Below, piece by piece: positions 36,730-44,968 of a DNA stretch of 64,000 nt. The translations under genes were made by a program, and so were the position numbers. Position 1 is the first letter of the stretch. Each line of letters opens with the position of its first letter. Below the pieces are notes generated by a model. The model worked only from the letters and a program-made list of their open reading frames with translations, was not told where the DNA came from and did not search any database. This DNA is from Hungatella effluvii (GTDB lineage: Bacteria; Bacillota; Clostridia; Lachnospirales; Lachnospiraceae). The stretch covers positions 330,012-394,011 of the forward strand of contig NZ_QJKD01000004.1 of the NCBI RefSeq assembly GCF_003201875.1. The letters are read 5' to 3'.

Positions 36730-37359
36730 ATGAGATGGAATATCAACAGATTTTTTAATCCGGAGAACCGGTTCTGGGCATTTATGGAGAGGGTGACGGA
36801 TATCTGTGTTCTCAGTTTCTTCTGGTTCCTTTTCAGCATCCCGGTGGTGACTGCGGGCGCGGCGACCACCGCCCTGTTTCAGTATACGCTTCGTCTGACG
36901 GCGGACGAGGAGGGATACGTCTGGAAGACCTTCCGGGAGGGCTTTAAGAAGAATTTTGGCCAGGCCACCATTCTCTGGATCGGCGCAGTCCTCGTGGGGG
37001 CATTTCTGGCGTTTGATTTATGGTGCTGCCAGTTTCTCGCCCCGCTGGGGGCGGTTCGCTTCTTTGCATTTTTCCTGCTGATCGGCGCTATTTTCGTCTA
37101 TTTATTAACAATGATTTATCTGTTTCCCCTCCTCGCTTTCTTTCATGTCGATACCAGAAAAGTGATAAGGGATTCTTTCGTCATGTCCGTCGGAAATCTT
37201 CACGTTTCTGTAACAATCCTTGTGATATATGGAATTACAGCGGTTGTAACGTATTTCTTCCCCATGCTTTTTATGTTCTGGTTTGCTCTTGGCAGCTATG
37301 TGGCATCATTTTTTTACCGTTTTATTTTCTATAAATACATAAAAGATGACGAAGAGTAA
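36730..37359 (+). CDS. YesL-family (DUF624) membrane protein
   Basis: A 209-residue membrane protein with five or six hydrophobic segments, opening with FFNPENRFWAFMERVTDICVLSFFWFLFSIP as in the YesL/DUF624 family of Firmicutes. In many genomes it lies next to family 1 sugar-binding transporters, as here next to ugpB. Its role is not established. It follows DUF1667 by 32 nt and is probably co-transcribed. A weak AAAAATTG/CAATTTTT hairpin (37365-37392) follows. Confidence 0.85.
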   Translation: MRWNINRFFNPENRFWAFMERVTDICVLSFFWFLFSIPVVTAGAATTALFQYTLRLTADEEGYVWKTFREGFKKNFGQATILWIGAVLVGAFLAFDLWCCQFLAPLGAVRFFAFFLLIGAIFVYLLTMIYLFPLLAFFHVDTRKVIRDSFVMSVGNLHVSVTILVIYGITAVVTYFFPMLFMFWFALGSYVASFFYRFIFYKYIKDDEE

Positions 37360-37457
37360 ATGGTAAAAATTGTTAAAAAAAAGTCAATTTTTATGAAAAG
37401 GAAATAAAAAGAGAAAAGAAAAAATAAAAAAATTATGCAAAATAGATAAAGAATTAC

Positions 37458-37486
37458 TTGCATAATGGAATAATCTATGATACCAT
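37458..37486 (+). promoter_or_regulatory. Promoter of the ugp operon
   Basis: TTGCAT (37458-37463) and TACCAT (37481-37486) are 17 bp apart. The leader of about 180 nt contains CTTGAGA (37514-37520), a GAGAT/ATCTC stem (37527-37531, 37582-37586) around an inner GCATAT/ATATGC hairpin, and a T-run at 37585-37592: a terminator-type leader related in layout to those at 31698 and 33460, but less alike in sequence. Confidence 0.55.
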
Positions 37487-37673
37487 AGTTCTATCAGAAA
37501 AGAATATGGGTTGCTTGAGAGAGACTGAGATCGGAGCAAGTGTAGGATGCATATGAGCAATATGCTTTCGGCGCATGCACAATCTCTTTTTTATTGCTGT
37601 TTTTTCGCCGGGAGGAGTCGTAACCTTCGGGCGGAAGGGTCTCAGAGGGCAACGGAAGGGAGTCGTAAAAGAC

Positions 37674-39026
37674 ATGAAAAAAAGGGGTATCGCATTATTA
37701 ATGGTGGCTGCAATGATGGCAGGAACACTGAGTGGATGCAGCGGCGGAGGTTCCACCGGCAAGGCTGGAGCAGGCGGGCAGACAGAGGCACAGACCGTGG
37801 CGGAGGTAGATCCGTCCCTGTATGAGGTGACGGAGCCGATCACCATCAAGTGGTGGCACGCGCTGGAGGAACAGTATTCCGAGACCGTGCAAAAGGTCGT
37901 GGACGACTTCAACAAATCACAGGATATGATCACAGTGGAAGCCGAATACATCGGAAGCTACAAGAAATTAAATGAGGCTCTGGTAGCGGCCCATGCGGCG
38001 GGGACCGATCTTCCGGCAATTACGGTTGCCAATACTCCTTACGTGGCGGAATACGGTGCAGGCGGTCTGACTGAGGACTTAACACCCTATATCCAGGCCA
38101 GCGGCTATGATTTAAAGGACTTCGGCGAAGGCATGATAACGGCTTCCAGCTACAACGGCAAGCAGGTATCCCTTCCCTTCCTGATCTCCACGCAGATCGT
38201 TTACTACAACAAAGATATGGCGGACGAGCTGGGCATTGAGATTCCGGAGAAGTGGGATGACATGGATGCATTCCTTGAGAAGACCTCCAAGGTCAATGAT
38301 GACGGAACGACGGCGGTGTACGGAACCATTATGCCGGGATGGGATCAGTGGTATTATGAGACCTTCTACTTAAATCAGGGTGTGAAGATCATCAATGATG
38401 ACCAGGTAACCACAGACTTAGGCGATGAGAAGGCGGTGGAGATCGCGGCCAAGATTAAAGAGTGGTGCGATAAGGGCTATACATACTGGACAGGAACCGC
38501 GGATGACGCGTCCTCCATTATGCGTCAGCACTTTATCGACGGCGAGGCATTTTCCGTTGTACATACAAGCTCCCTGTATACGAACTATTTGAGCCAGTGT
38601 AATTTCGAGATCGGTATGGCATGGCTTCCGGGCGGCGAGACGAAGAACCAGGAGATCGGCGGCTGCGTGCTGTTAATCCCATCCAAGAACGATCAGGCTA
38701 CGAAGAACGCGGCATGGCAGTTTATGCAGTACTTATGCAGCAAGGAAGTAAACTTAACATGGGCAAGAGGAACCGGATATATCCCGACCAGGAAGTCCGT
38801 GCTCACAACCGATGAAGGCAAGGCATTCTTAGAGGAGAAGCCGGCATTCCAGTGTATTTTCGATAATCTGGACCTGATTCAGCCGAGAATCCAGCACAAG
38901 GCATGGTCCCAGATGGCTAATATCTGGAAGAACGACATGGCACAGCTCATGCTGGAAGGCGGAGACGCACAGGAATCCATGGAAAAGATGGCCGAGGAAA
39001 TTGATGACGTATTAGGAGATTCCTGA
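37674..39026 (+). CDS. ABC importer binding lipoprotein (UgpB-like)
   Basis: A 450-residue family 1 solute-binding lipoprotein. The start at 37674 gives a lipoprotein signal with lipobox LSGC (Cys about residue 20); a longer frame to 37575 would bury it. The mature part starts with ITIKWWHALEEQYSETVQKVVDDFN and has the PYVAEYGAGGLTEDLTPYI and WARGTGYIPTRKSV stretches seen in UgpB-type proteins. Its operon contains two permeases and a glycerophosphodiester phosphodiesterase, so glycerol-3-phosphate or glycerophosphodiesters are the likely ligand. No ATPase is included. Confidence 0.9.
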   Translation: MKKRGIALLMVAAMMAGTLSGCSGGGSTGKAGAGGQTEAQTVAEVDPSLYEVTEPITIKWWHALEEQYSETVQKVVDDFNKSQDMITVEAEYIGSYKKLNEALVAAHAAGTDLPAITVANTPYVAEYGAGGLTEDLTPYIQASGYDLKDFGEGMITASSYNGKQVSLPFLISTQIVYYNKDMADELGIEIPEKWDDMDAFLEKTSKVNDDGTTAVYGTIMPGWDQWYYETFYLNQGVKIINDDQVTTDLGDEKAVEIAAKIKEWCDKGYTYWTGTADDASSIMRQHFIDGEAFSVVHTSSLYTNYLSQCNFEIGMAWLPGGETKNQEIGGCVLLIPSKNDQATKNAAWQFMQYLCSKEVNLTWARGTGYIPTRKSVLTTDEGKAFLEEKPAFQCIFDNLDLIQPRIQHKAWSQMANIWKNDMAQLMLEGGDAQESMEKMAEEIDDVLGDS

Positions 39027-39048
39027 TGCAGTCAGGCGGGGGTATCAT

Positions 39049-39957
39049 ATGAAAGAGAAAAAACATATCAATCCAAGAAAAGTATCCGCAATGAAGGATT
39101 TTGCCTGTGTACTTCCGGTACTGATTTTCCTGGCGGTATTTACTTACTATCCGATTGCGGAGCTGTTCCGGATCAGCTTTACCGACTGGAACATGTTAAA
39201 TGATACGTGGCACTATGTCGGCTTTAAGAACTGGAAATGGCTGTTCGGTGGGTCCGGTACCAAGTATCTCTGGAACTCCCTGAAGGTCACGATTCTCTAT
39301 TCGGCCGGTGAGATCTTCATCACGCTGGTGGGGGGCATGATCTTCGCCCTGATCTTCAACCGAATGACGAAGGGGTTCTCCGCCATGAGAGCCATCGTCT
39401 TTATGCCGAAATACGTGGCGATGTCCTCCGCAGCCGTTGTGTTCTTATGGATTTTAAATACGGACGGCGGTATCTTAAACTACCTCTTATCCCTGGTTGG
39501 AATCAGTAAAGTAGACTGGCTGGGCAACCGACACACCGCTCTGCTCTCGGTCCTGATGCTGACCGGATGGCGGTGCGTGGGATATGGAATGATGGTGTAT
39601 TTGTCTGCCATGATGGGCATTTCCACGGACTATTACGAAGCGGCCTCCCTGGATGGGGCCAATGCGGTACAGCGGTTCTTTAAGATCACGATTCCGATGC
39701 TGTCGCCGACCACACTGTTTTTATTTGTCACCACCTTCCTTTCTTCCATGAAGGTGTTCCAGTCTGTAGATATTCTGACACAGGGAGGCCCGTACCGTTC
39801 GACCGAAGTGTTCGTGTATAACATTTACCGTTATGCGATGGAAGACTTCCGGATGGACCGCGCTTCCACAGTGGCGATCTTCTTCTTCCTGCTTCTGCTG
39901 GTGGTGACGGTGGCTACCATGAAGGTATCTAACGGCAACGTGACGTACGATTCATAG
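39049..39957 (+). CDS. ABC importer permease (UgpA-like)
   Basis: A 302-residue permease with six helices and an EAA loop (DYYEAASLDGANAVQRFFKIT) near residues 190-215. It starts 22 nt after the binding protein and is followed by its partner after 10 nt. Similar to UgpA of glycerol-3-phosphate importers; the specific substrate is taken from the operon context. Confidence 0.91.
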   Translation: MKEKKHINPRKVSAMKDFACVLPVLIFLAVFTYYPIAELFRISFTDWNMLNDTWHYVGFKNWKWLFGGSGTKYLWNSLKVTILYSAGEIFITLVGGMIFALIFNRMTKGFSAMRAIVFMPKYVAMSSAAVVFLWILNTDGGILNYLLSLVGISKVDWLGNRHTALLSVLMLTGWRCVGYGMMVYLSAMMGISTDYYEAASLDGANAVQRFFKITIPMLSPTTLFLFVTTFLSSMKVFQSVDILTQGGPYRSTEVFVYNIYRYAMEDFRMDRASTVAIFFFLLLLVVTVATMKVSNGNVTYDS

Positions 39958-39967
39958 GGGGGACAAC

Positions 39968-40849
39968 ATGGAGAAACATATAATGAAGGACGGACGGGAT
40001 ATTAACCGTACCGCCAGGAGAAAAAAGGCGACGATTACGGCAGTTCAGTGGGTTCTTGCCATCATCGTCCTGATTATCATCGTGTTCCCGATCTACTGGA
40101 TGCTGGTATCTTCCGTGAAATCCCAGGAGGAGATTCTGCTTCCGGTACCGACCTTATGGCCGAAGGAATTCCACTTCGAGAACTATATCAATGTATTAAA
40201 AAAGGGCAATTTCGCCAGATACTATTTCAATACGGCTGTCATGACGGCCGGTATCCTGATCGGACAGGTCGTGACCGGTATCTTCGCGGGTTACGGATTT
40301 TCCAAGGGCAGATTTAAAGGCCAGAACTTCTGCTTCATCATCGTTCTGGGCGCCCTGATGATTCCGCTCCAGGTTACGTTTATTCCGATCTATATCATGA
40401 TGGCAAACTGGGGAATGTCGGATACCTTCTTAGGTCTGATTCTTCCGGAAGCCGTGTCGCCGTATTACATCTTCATGCTGCGCCAGACCTTTATGGCGAT
40501 TGACGACAGCTATATCGAGGCGGCCAGAATCGACGGGCTGGGCCGTGTGGGAATTATCACAAAGATTTTGGCCCCCATGTGCCGCTCCACGTTATTTACG
40601 GTTACGCTGGTGACCTTTACCAATGGCTGGAATGCTTACTTCTGGCCGAAGATCATCGCCAAGGGCGAGAAGCGCCGTGTGCTTACAGTCGGACTTGCCT
40701 ATTTAAAGAATACCTTTGCCGGTGCTGAATCCATGAATAACCATGAGATCATGGCCGGCGCGGTGATGGCGGTTGTACCTGTCATCATCCTGTTCTTCAT
40801 TTTCCAGAAATACATGCTGACCGGATACTCCAAGGCAGCCATGAAATAA
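39968..40849 (+). CDS. ABC importer permease (UgpE-like)
   Basis: A 293-residue permease with six helices, EAA loop DDSYIEAARIDGLGRVGIITK around residues 175-195 and the usual C-terminal FQKYMLTGYSKAAMK. It follows the UgpA-like gene by 10 nt, with a GGGGGGACA site. UgpQ follows after 18 nt. Confidence 0.91.
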   Translation: MEKHIMKDGRDINRTARRKKATITAVQWVLAIIVLIIIVFPIYWMLVSSVKSQEEILLPVPTLWPKEFHFENYINVLKKGNFARYYFNTAVMTAGILIGQVVTGIFAGYGFSKGRFKGQNFCFIIVLGALMIPLQVTFIPIYIMMANWGMSDTFLGLILPEAVSPYYIFMLRQTFMAIDDSYIEAARIDGLGRVGIITKILAPMCRSTLFTVTLVTFTNGWNAYFWPKIIAKGEKRRVLTVGLAYLKNTFAGAESMNNHEIMAGAVMAVVPVIILFFIFQKYMLTGYSKAAMK

Positions 40850-40867
40850 GAAACCGGGGGAATCAAC

Positions 40868-41596
40868 ATGAAAGTGTACGCACACAGAGGTTACAGCGGA
40901 AGATATCCGGAGAACACCATGCTGTCGTTTCAGAAGGCGGCGGAGACCGGATGCGACGGAATCGAGCTGGATGTACAGCTGACCAGGGACGGTACCGTGG
41001 TGGTGATCCATGACGAAGCCGTTGACCGGACGACAGATGGAACGGGCCTGGTGAAGGATTATACCTTTGAGGAGTTAAGAAAACTGGACGCAGGAACAAT
41101 TAAGGGAGGCCGATACGGCTTCTGCCCGGTCCCTTCCTTTGAGGAGTATTGTGAATGGGCCAGCCAGTACGGGTTTGTGACAAATGTGGAGATTAAGACC
41201 GGGGTGTACTATTATGAAGATATTGAGGAAAAGACCCTGGATATTATTAAGAAGTACCATTTAGAGGACAGAGTCATGTTCTCGTCCTTCAACCACCTGT
41301 CTCTGGAGCGGCTGAAGGAGCTGGCGCCGGATATTCCGCGCGGAGCCTTACTGGAGCATGCCGGCTTAGGAAATGCGGGGTATTACTGCAGCCGCTACGG
41401 CTATGCCTGTTACCACCCGGGGATCAGGGGACTTACGGAGGAGACCGTCAGAAACTGCAGGGACCATGGAATCGGTGTAAATGTCTGGACCATCAACGAC
41501 ATGGAAAGCCTGGAAAACACTTACGAGTGGGGATGCAGCGGAATCTTCACAAACTACCCGGAGATCTGCAAGAGCTGGCTGGATCATAAAGGCTGA
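40868..41596 (+). CDS. ugpQ: Glycerophosphodiester phosphodiesterase (UgpQ-like)
   Basis: A 242-residue cytoplasmic GDPD that splits glycerophosphodiesters into glycerol-3-phosphate and an alcohol. The catalytic signature is at the N terminus: VYAHRGYSGRYPENT with His-Arg, then IELDVQLTRDG with the metal-binding Glu and Asp, and VIHDEAVDRTTDGTG with the second His. No signal peptide is present, so it acts on substrates imported by the UgpBAE-like system. A hairpin AAATAAGGATTTAA/TTAAATCCTTATTT (41634-41676) follows as terminator. Confidence 0.94.
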   Translation: MKVYAHRGYSGRYPENTMLSFQKAAETGCDGIELDVQLTRDGTVVVIHDEAVDRTTDGTGLVKDYTFEELRKLDAGTIKGGRYGFCPVPSFEEYCEWASQYGFVTNVEIKTGVYYYEDIEEKTLDIIKKYHLEDRVMFSSFNHLSLERLKELAPDIPRGALLEHAGLGNAGYYCSRYGYACYHPGIRGLTEETVRNCRDHGIGVNVWTINDMESLENTYEWGCSGIFTNYPEICKSWLDHKG

Positions 41597-41633
41597 CTGC
41601 AGAGACCGGAAGCTGTCAGTAAAAAAATTACAG

Positions 41634-41676
41634 AAATAAGGATTTAAGACGATTCAACCGTTTTAAATCCTTATTT
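41634..41676 (+). terminator. Terminator of the ugp operon
   Basis: A 14-bp perfect stem (41634-41647 with 41663-41676) whose second arm ends in TTATTT; the T-rich arm itself serves as the U tract. Confidence 0.6.
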
Positions 41677-41794
41677 GATATGAGAAAGGGACTTTATATG
41701 AACCGCCAGAGCAGGCCGGACGGAGGAGACGGACAAATGGGCCTTGAACTGTAACGGCAATTTTCACAGAAATAACAAAAATTCGGATTATTAC

Positions 41795-41823
41795 TTGACT
41801 CTGTGGAAAAGGATTGCTAAAGT
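41795..41823 (+). promoter_or_regulatory. Promoter of the FAH-family gene
   Basis: TTGACT (41795-41800) and TAAAGT (41818-41823) are 17 bp apart. The leader of about 95 nt holds GC-rich hairpins (GCCGCGG/CCGT region 41862-41900). Confidence 0.6.
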
Positions 41824-41924
41824 ATAAGAAGTTGGGAAAAATTTTCCGGCCGTCTTCGGATGCGCCGCGGACGCGGTTTCGCCGTATACGGGAAAACCGT
41901 GGTTCATGTAAGGGAGGAAGTACG

Positions 41925-42821
41925 TTGAAGTTACTGACATATGAAGTTGACAGAAGAAAAGATATCGGGGTTATGAGCAAGGATGAGATGTGGGTATATC
42001 CGCTTCGGGCATTCGGCATGGAATATACGAGTATGATGGAAGTCGTAAAGGGGTTCAGCCAGTCGGAAAAGGATCTGCTGGAGCATGTATCCGGATTGGA
42101 ACCGTACGGCATCACAGGGGCGGCTATGCGCTCTGAGGTGAGGCTTCTGGCTCCGATCGAGGCGCCGGAACAGGATATTATCTGTCTTGGGCTTAACTAC
42201 ATGGAGCATGCGGAAGAATCCGCCAGATTTAAGAAGGAAGCATTTGACGGAGTGCGGAAGGAAGCGGTCTATTTCTCCAAGAGGGTAAACCGGACGGTTG
42301 GCCCGGATGGGGAGATATCCAGTCACAGCGATATCGTGGACAGTCTCGATTATGAGGCGGAGCTTGGCGTGATTATCGGAAAAGAGGCTTACCGGGTTCC
42401 GAAGGAGCAGGTCAGGGATCACATCTTTGGATACACAATTATTAATGATGTGAGCGCGCGTAATGTACAGAACGCCCACAAGCAGTGGTATTTTGGAAAG
42501 AGTCTGGACGGTTTTACACCGATGGGACCGTGTATTCTGACCGCGGACAGCGTGGAATACCCGCCGAAGTTCCCGATCCGCTCCCTCGTAAATGGTGAGG
42601 TGCGGCAGGAGAGCAATACGGAGCGGATGATTTTTGATATCGATCATATTGTAAGTGAGTTATCCATGGGAATGACGCTGAAGGCGGGGACTATCATTTC
42701 CACAGGAACGCCATCCGGAGTCGGAATGGGCTTTACGCCGCCGAAGTTTTTAAAGGCCGGCGATGTGGTGGAGTGTGTGATCGAGGGGATCGGTTCTATA
42801 AAGAATACGGTTTCTGAGTAG
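41925..42821 (+). CDS. Fumarylacetoacetate hydrolase-family enzyme
   Basis: A 298-residue FAH-family protein that would cleave or hydrate beta-diketo or 2-keto acids. The metal-binding Glu/Glu/Asp pattern is recognisable in LDYEAELGVIIGKEA, and IINDVSARNVQNAHKQWYFGK, GKSLDGFTPMGPCI and TGTPSGVGMGFTPPKFLKAGD are classic for the fold. The substrate cannot be told. Start: TTG at 41925, 7 nt after AGGGAGGAAG; the frame open to 41814 has no site and a composition unlike the family. It has its own promoter. The next gene is the antiporter, after a terminator-like leader at 42852. Confidence 0.9.
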   Translation: MKLLTYEVDRRKDIGVMSKDEMWVYPLRAFGMEYTSMMEVVKGFSQSEKDLLEHVSGLEPYGITGAAMRSEVRLLAPIEAPEQDIICLGLNYMEHAEESARFKKEAFDGVRKEAVYFSKRVNRTVGPDGEISSHSDIVDSLDYEAELGVIIGKEAYRVPKEQVRDHIFGYTIINDVSARNVQNAHKQWYFGKSLDGFTPMGPCILTADSVEYPPKFPIRSLVNGEVRQESNTERMIFDIDHIVSELSMGMTLKAGTIISTGTPSGVGMGFTPPKFLKAGDVVECVIEGIGSIKNTVSE

Positions 42822-42851
42822 ATTAGAGCAGTCTAAAAAAGAACAGAATAA

Positions 42852-42918
42852 AAACCTTTGAGAGAAAGAGTAAGGGATAGAAACGAATGGATTTCGTTTT
42901 ATTTCCTTGCTCTTTTTT
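42852..42918 (+). promoter_or_regulatory. Third copy of the glp-type terminator leader
   Basis: AAACCTT (42852-42858), stem AGAGTAAGG (42867-42875) / CCTTGCTCT (42905-42913) with a run of T, and inner hairpin AAACGAA/TTCGTTT (42881-42887, 42893-42899). The layout and several bases match the glpA leader at 33460. It sits between the FAH-family gene and the antiporter and could be a conditional terminator for the antiporter or a simple terminator of the preceding gene. Confidence 0.5.
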
Positions 42919-42995
42919 GACGTTTCCGTGCAGCGGGATGCGTGCTGCCGGTCACGGGGTAACAGTTACTATAAATGGGAACAGGGGGCAAAAAA

Positions 42996-44723
42996 ATGCA
43001 GGGATATTTAGCAGGGGTAAGTGAAGGCACCAGGGTATTGCTGATTCTGTCAGTGATCCTGTTTGCCGGTTTTATTATGACGCGGCTGACCAATACGCTG
43101 AATTTGCCAAAGGTCAGCGGTTATATTATGGCGGGAATCTTAATCGGGCCATGCGGGTTAAATCTAATCCCGGTAGAGATTATCGGTCATATGGGGTTTG
43201 TCAGCGATCTGGCGCTGGCGTTTATTGCGTTCGGAGTCGGAAAGTTTTTTAAGAAGGAAGTGCTGTTAAAGACGGGAAGCCGGATTATTATCATCACGCT
43301 CTTCGAGGCCCTGCTGGCCGGCGTGCTGGTAACGCTGTTCTGTGTGGGCGTCTTTAAGATGGAGTGGAATTTTGCGTTGATTCTGGGCGCAATCGCGACG
43401 GCGACGGCACCAGCCAGCACGATGATGACGATCAACCAGTATAAGGCAAAGGGAGAATTTGTCAATACTCTGCTGCAAATCGTGGCGCTGGATGATGTGG
43501 TCTGCCTTCTGGCGTTCAGTATTGTGGCAGGCATCGCCGGACGTACGGGAAATGAAGAACTGACCATGTCCACGGTCCTGATGCCGGTGGTCTATAATAT
43601 TCTGGCTCTGGGACTGGGATTTTTCTGCGGTTACTTCTTAAGCCGGCTTCTGATACCGGCCAGAAGCAAGGACAACAGGCTGATTCTGGCTATTGCCATG
43701 CTTCTGGGGATCTCTGGTATCTGTGCGTCTCTCGATATTTCGCCGCTGCTGTCCTGCATGATCTTCGGCGCGTCGTATATCAATCTTACCAGCGATAAAA
43801 AGCTGTACCGGCAGATTAATAACTTTACGCCTCCGGTCATGTCCATATTCTTTATTATGTCGGGTATGAATCTGGATCTGTCTGCGCTGACCACCGTGGG
43901 CACGGTGGGTCTGGCATACTTTATCGTGAGAATTATTGGAAAGTATCTGGGAACGTATATCAGCTGCCTGATTACGGGAACCAGCAGGGAAATTCGAAAT
44001 TATATGGGCCTGGCTCTGATCCCGCAGGCTGGTGTCGCCATCGGTCTGGCGTTTCTGGGACAGAGACTGCTCCCCGAGGAGATGGGGAAACTGCTTCTGA
44101 CCATTATTCTCTCTTCTTCCGTCCTCTACGAGATGGTAGGGCCGGTCTGCGCCAAGATGTCCCTGTTCCTCTCCGGCAGCATTACCACGGAGAAAATGAA
44201 GGAAGTGGCAAAGGAGAGGGAGGAAGAGATTCACGAGGAGAACCTGACCGCATCGGAGAATGAGGAACATGAGGAAGACGATGGGAGTTGGGAAGAATGT
44301 GACGTAAATGAAAGCGGAGAAATGGAGGAGGAAGACAGGAACTGTAATGGGGAGGGCGATGATGATGAAGGCAGATCTAGTAAAGATGGCATAGAATGCA
44401 GCTCAAAAAAATCGTCAAAAAGAAAAAAGGAGTATGGGGAAGAGGATAATTCCAAAGCAGATCTACATAAAATGACTGACCAGCCGAGTGGTGGCAGTGA
44501 CGAAAAAAAGACTGGAAATGGGAAAGGCCGGAAAAATACGGAAAGTCGCAAAAAAAAAGAAATGTCAGACGAGGAACTCCTGCAGCATGAGCTTTTAGAG
44601 CAGATTAAGGAACTGGAGGCGGGAGTCGAAGACCAGGAAGAAGACTACGATATTGAACGCGAGATCGAGCCGGAAAAAGAGAAAGCCCCGAGGAAGGGGA
44701 AGGCGAGAAAGAAAAAGAAATAA
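42996..44723 (+). CDS. CPA2-type cation/proton antiporter with charged tail
   Basis: A 575-residue protein. Residues 1-400 form the 12-13 helices of a CPA2 sodium or potassium/proton antiporter, opening with GFIMTRLTNTLNLPKVSGYIMAGILIGP and with the family's GAIATATAPASTMMTINQY and LALIPQAGVAIGLAFLGQRL. No TrkA-N or RCK regulatory domain follows. Instead the last 165 residues are a low-complexity tail very rich in Glu, Asp, Lys and Ser, probably unstructured. The ATG at 42996 follows AGGGGGC; an upstream start at 42975 would add seven residues with no site. Terminator at 44769. Confidence 0.9.
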   Translation: MQGYLAGVSEGTRVLLILSVILFAGFIMTRLTNTLNLPKVSGYIMAGILIGPCGLNLIPVEIIGHMGFVSDLALAFIAFGVGKFFKKEVLLKTGSRIIIITLFEALLAGVLVTLFCVGVFKMEWNFALILGAIATATAPASTMMTINQYKAKGEFVNTLLQIVALDDVVCLLAFSIVAGIAGRTGNEELTMSTVLMPVVYNILALGLGFFCGYFLSRLLIPARSKDNRLILAIAMLLGISGICASLDISPLLSCMIFGASYINLTSDKKLYRQINNFTPPVMSIFFIMSGMNLDLSALTTVGTVGLAYFIVRIIGKYLGTYISCLITGTSREIRNYMGLALIPQAGVAIGLAFLGQRLLPEEMGKLLLTIILSSSVLYEMVGPVCAKMSLFLSGSITTEKMKEVAKEREEEIHEENLTASENEEHEEDDGSWEECDVNESGEMEEEDRNCNGEGDDDEGRSSKDGIECSSKKSSKRKKEYGEEDNSKADLHKMTDQPSGGSDEKKTGNGKGRKNTESRKKKEMSDEELLQHELLEQIKELEAGVEDQEEDYDIEREIEPEKEKAPRKGKARKKKK

Positions 44724-44768
44724 GAATAGAAGAGAGTGGTAAGAATCGTATAAAGAAATTGCAGGAGG

Positions 44769-44804
44769 GAACCGCAGGCAAGACGCATGTCTGCGGTTCT
44801 CTTT
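44769..44804 (+). terminator. Terminator of the antiporter gene
   Basis: GAACCGCAG (44769-44777) pairs with CTGCGGTTC (44791-44799), followed by TCTTTT. Confidence 0.8.
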
Positions 44805-44847
44805 TCGCTGCCAATTGAGTCTCAGTCAGCGCCTTAGTAAACTCAGT

Positions 44848-44968
44848 TCATAAAAAATCGGGTATTTTATCAATGGCTTTATAAGTGAGCACCATGGCAA
44901 TGGTCAGGACGTTAAGTTTTGCGTTATCGAGAACGGCTTTATTGCTTAAACTATCGTTTCCCTCTATG
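44848..44968 (-). pseudogene. Possible gene remnant
   Basis: On the minus strand a 40-codon open stretch ending at 44848 reads like the C terminus of a real protein (KAVLDNAKLNVLTIAMV then TYKAIDKIPDFL) but has no start codon or ribosome binding site and runs into the end of the 837-residue gene in another frame. It could be a leftover of a lost gene; the family is not recognised. Confidence 0.3.
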
